Shown one piece after another: positions 63,630 to 64,000 of a stretch of 64,000 bases of DNA. The stretch covers positions 12,076,518-12,140,517 of the forward strand of contig NC_059417.1 in NCBI RefSeq assembly GCF_905220565.1, read 5' to 3'. The stretch's first letter is position 1; every line of letters starts with the position of its first letter. The notes beneath the pieces were generated by a model. It had not been told where the DNA came from, did not search any database, and worked only from the letters and a program-made list of their open reading frames with translations. A program made the position numbers and the translations under genes. The DNA is from Melitaea cinxia (Eukaryota > Arthropoda > Insecta > Lepidoptera > Nymphalidae).

Positions 63630-64000
63630 GTATTGTGTGTCAATAAATGCAAGCATTTACAAGAAGAAGGAATCAAAAACAATATTCTGCATTAGACGTA
63701 AAGATCTAGATTTCAGAGAGAGATTTTCTTAAATTCCGAAGCACGTATCTTTAAAGTTAGGGTGAGCTGATAAAACATTGCGCTACTAAGGAAGGTCCAC
63801 GATGGGTTGACAGATATGTTTCCTACTACGAGTATTGAAGTAACCAATGCTATTAAGTCTCTATGATAATCAAAAACCATATGTTTGGGTGTTTTACATA
63901 TAAAATTGTATTTGTTATTTACCAAAACTACACGTAATTACTCTATTATTTACTGCCTTATAGTAAAATTATTACTATCAATATTACTAAGCCAATTGTG
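63630..64000. other. No gene seen
   Basis: A decayed family C-like piece is possible at 63795-63850 (GGTCCACGATGGGTTGACAG). The window ends in AT-rich DNA. Confidence 0.4.

Overview
This 64 kb window looks like an AT-rich, intergenic-type stretch of a lepidopteran (butterfly or moth) nuclear genome. The evidence is eukaryotic: poly(A)- and microsatellite-tailed SINEs and LINEs, non-autonomous Helitrons, no operons, and three insect acid-lipase genes with ATG starts. I recognise several of the repeat families as typical of Lepidoptera from general knowledge; no database was searched. No rRNA gene, convincing cellular tRNA gene or CRISPR array was seen. The tRNA-like segments all belong to SINE-type repeats.

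Genes. The only confident cellular genes are three intronless acid lipases, all on the minus strand, at 34306-35556, 42486-43724 and 46461-47702. Each has the alpha/beta-hydrolase lipase N-terminus, a GYSQG nucleophile elbow, a catalytic Asp and His, and a hydrophobic N-terminal segment. The two distal copies lie in a segmental tandem duplication (about 42.43-44.36 kb and 46.40-48.72 kb) that includes over 600 bp of upstream DNA. All three share a proximal upstream block at exactly the same distance from the ATG. The mosaic pattern of identities suggests gene conversion.

Mobile DNA. From 17.36 to 20.75 kb lies a non-LTR retrotransposon with one intact endonuclease/reverse-transcriptase ORF and a long poly(A). 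Its head and tail are both shared with about a dozen short SINE-like copies in the window (family A). From 14536 to 16181 lies a cut-and-paste DNA transposon with 225 bp terminal inverted repeats, an apparent 4 bp TATA target duplication, and a decayed minus-strand transposase that looks integrase-type (Ginger/KRBA2-like). Other families, named here by letter, are: B, a SINE sharing the tail of an RTE-like LINE; C and E, tRNA-headed SINEs; D, a Helentron/DINE-like family with a subterminal inverted repeat, a 3' hairpin and about 175 bp internal monomers; several non-autonomous Helitrons (5'-TC, hairpin, CTAG-3', inserted between A and T); F, a tRNA-like cassette; and H, J, K and L, minor repeats.

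Layout: 0-14 kb is a mosaic of B, A, C, D and Helitron pieces; 14.5-16.2 kb the TIR transposon; 16.6-17.2 kb a D element; 17.36-20.75 kb the LINE; 20.9-33.6 kb SINEs, nested insertions and a perfect 95 bp palindrome; 34.3-48.7 kb the lipase cluster with D elements and a 42 bp minisatellite between the genes; 49-64 kb more SINEs, D elements and Helitrons, a GC-rich structured block and one weak exon candidate near 56.5 kb.
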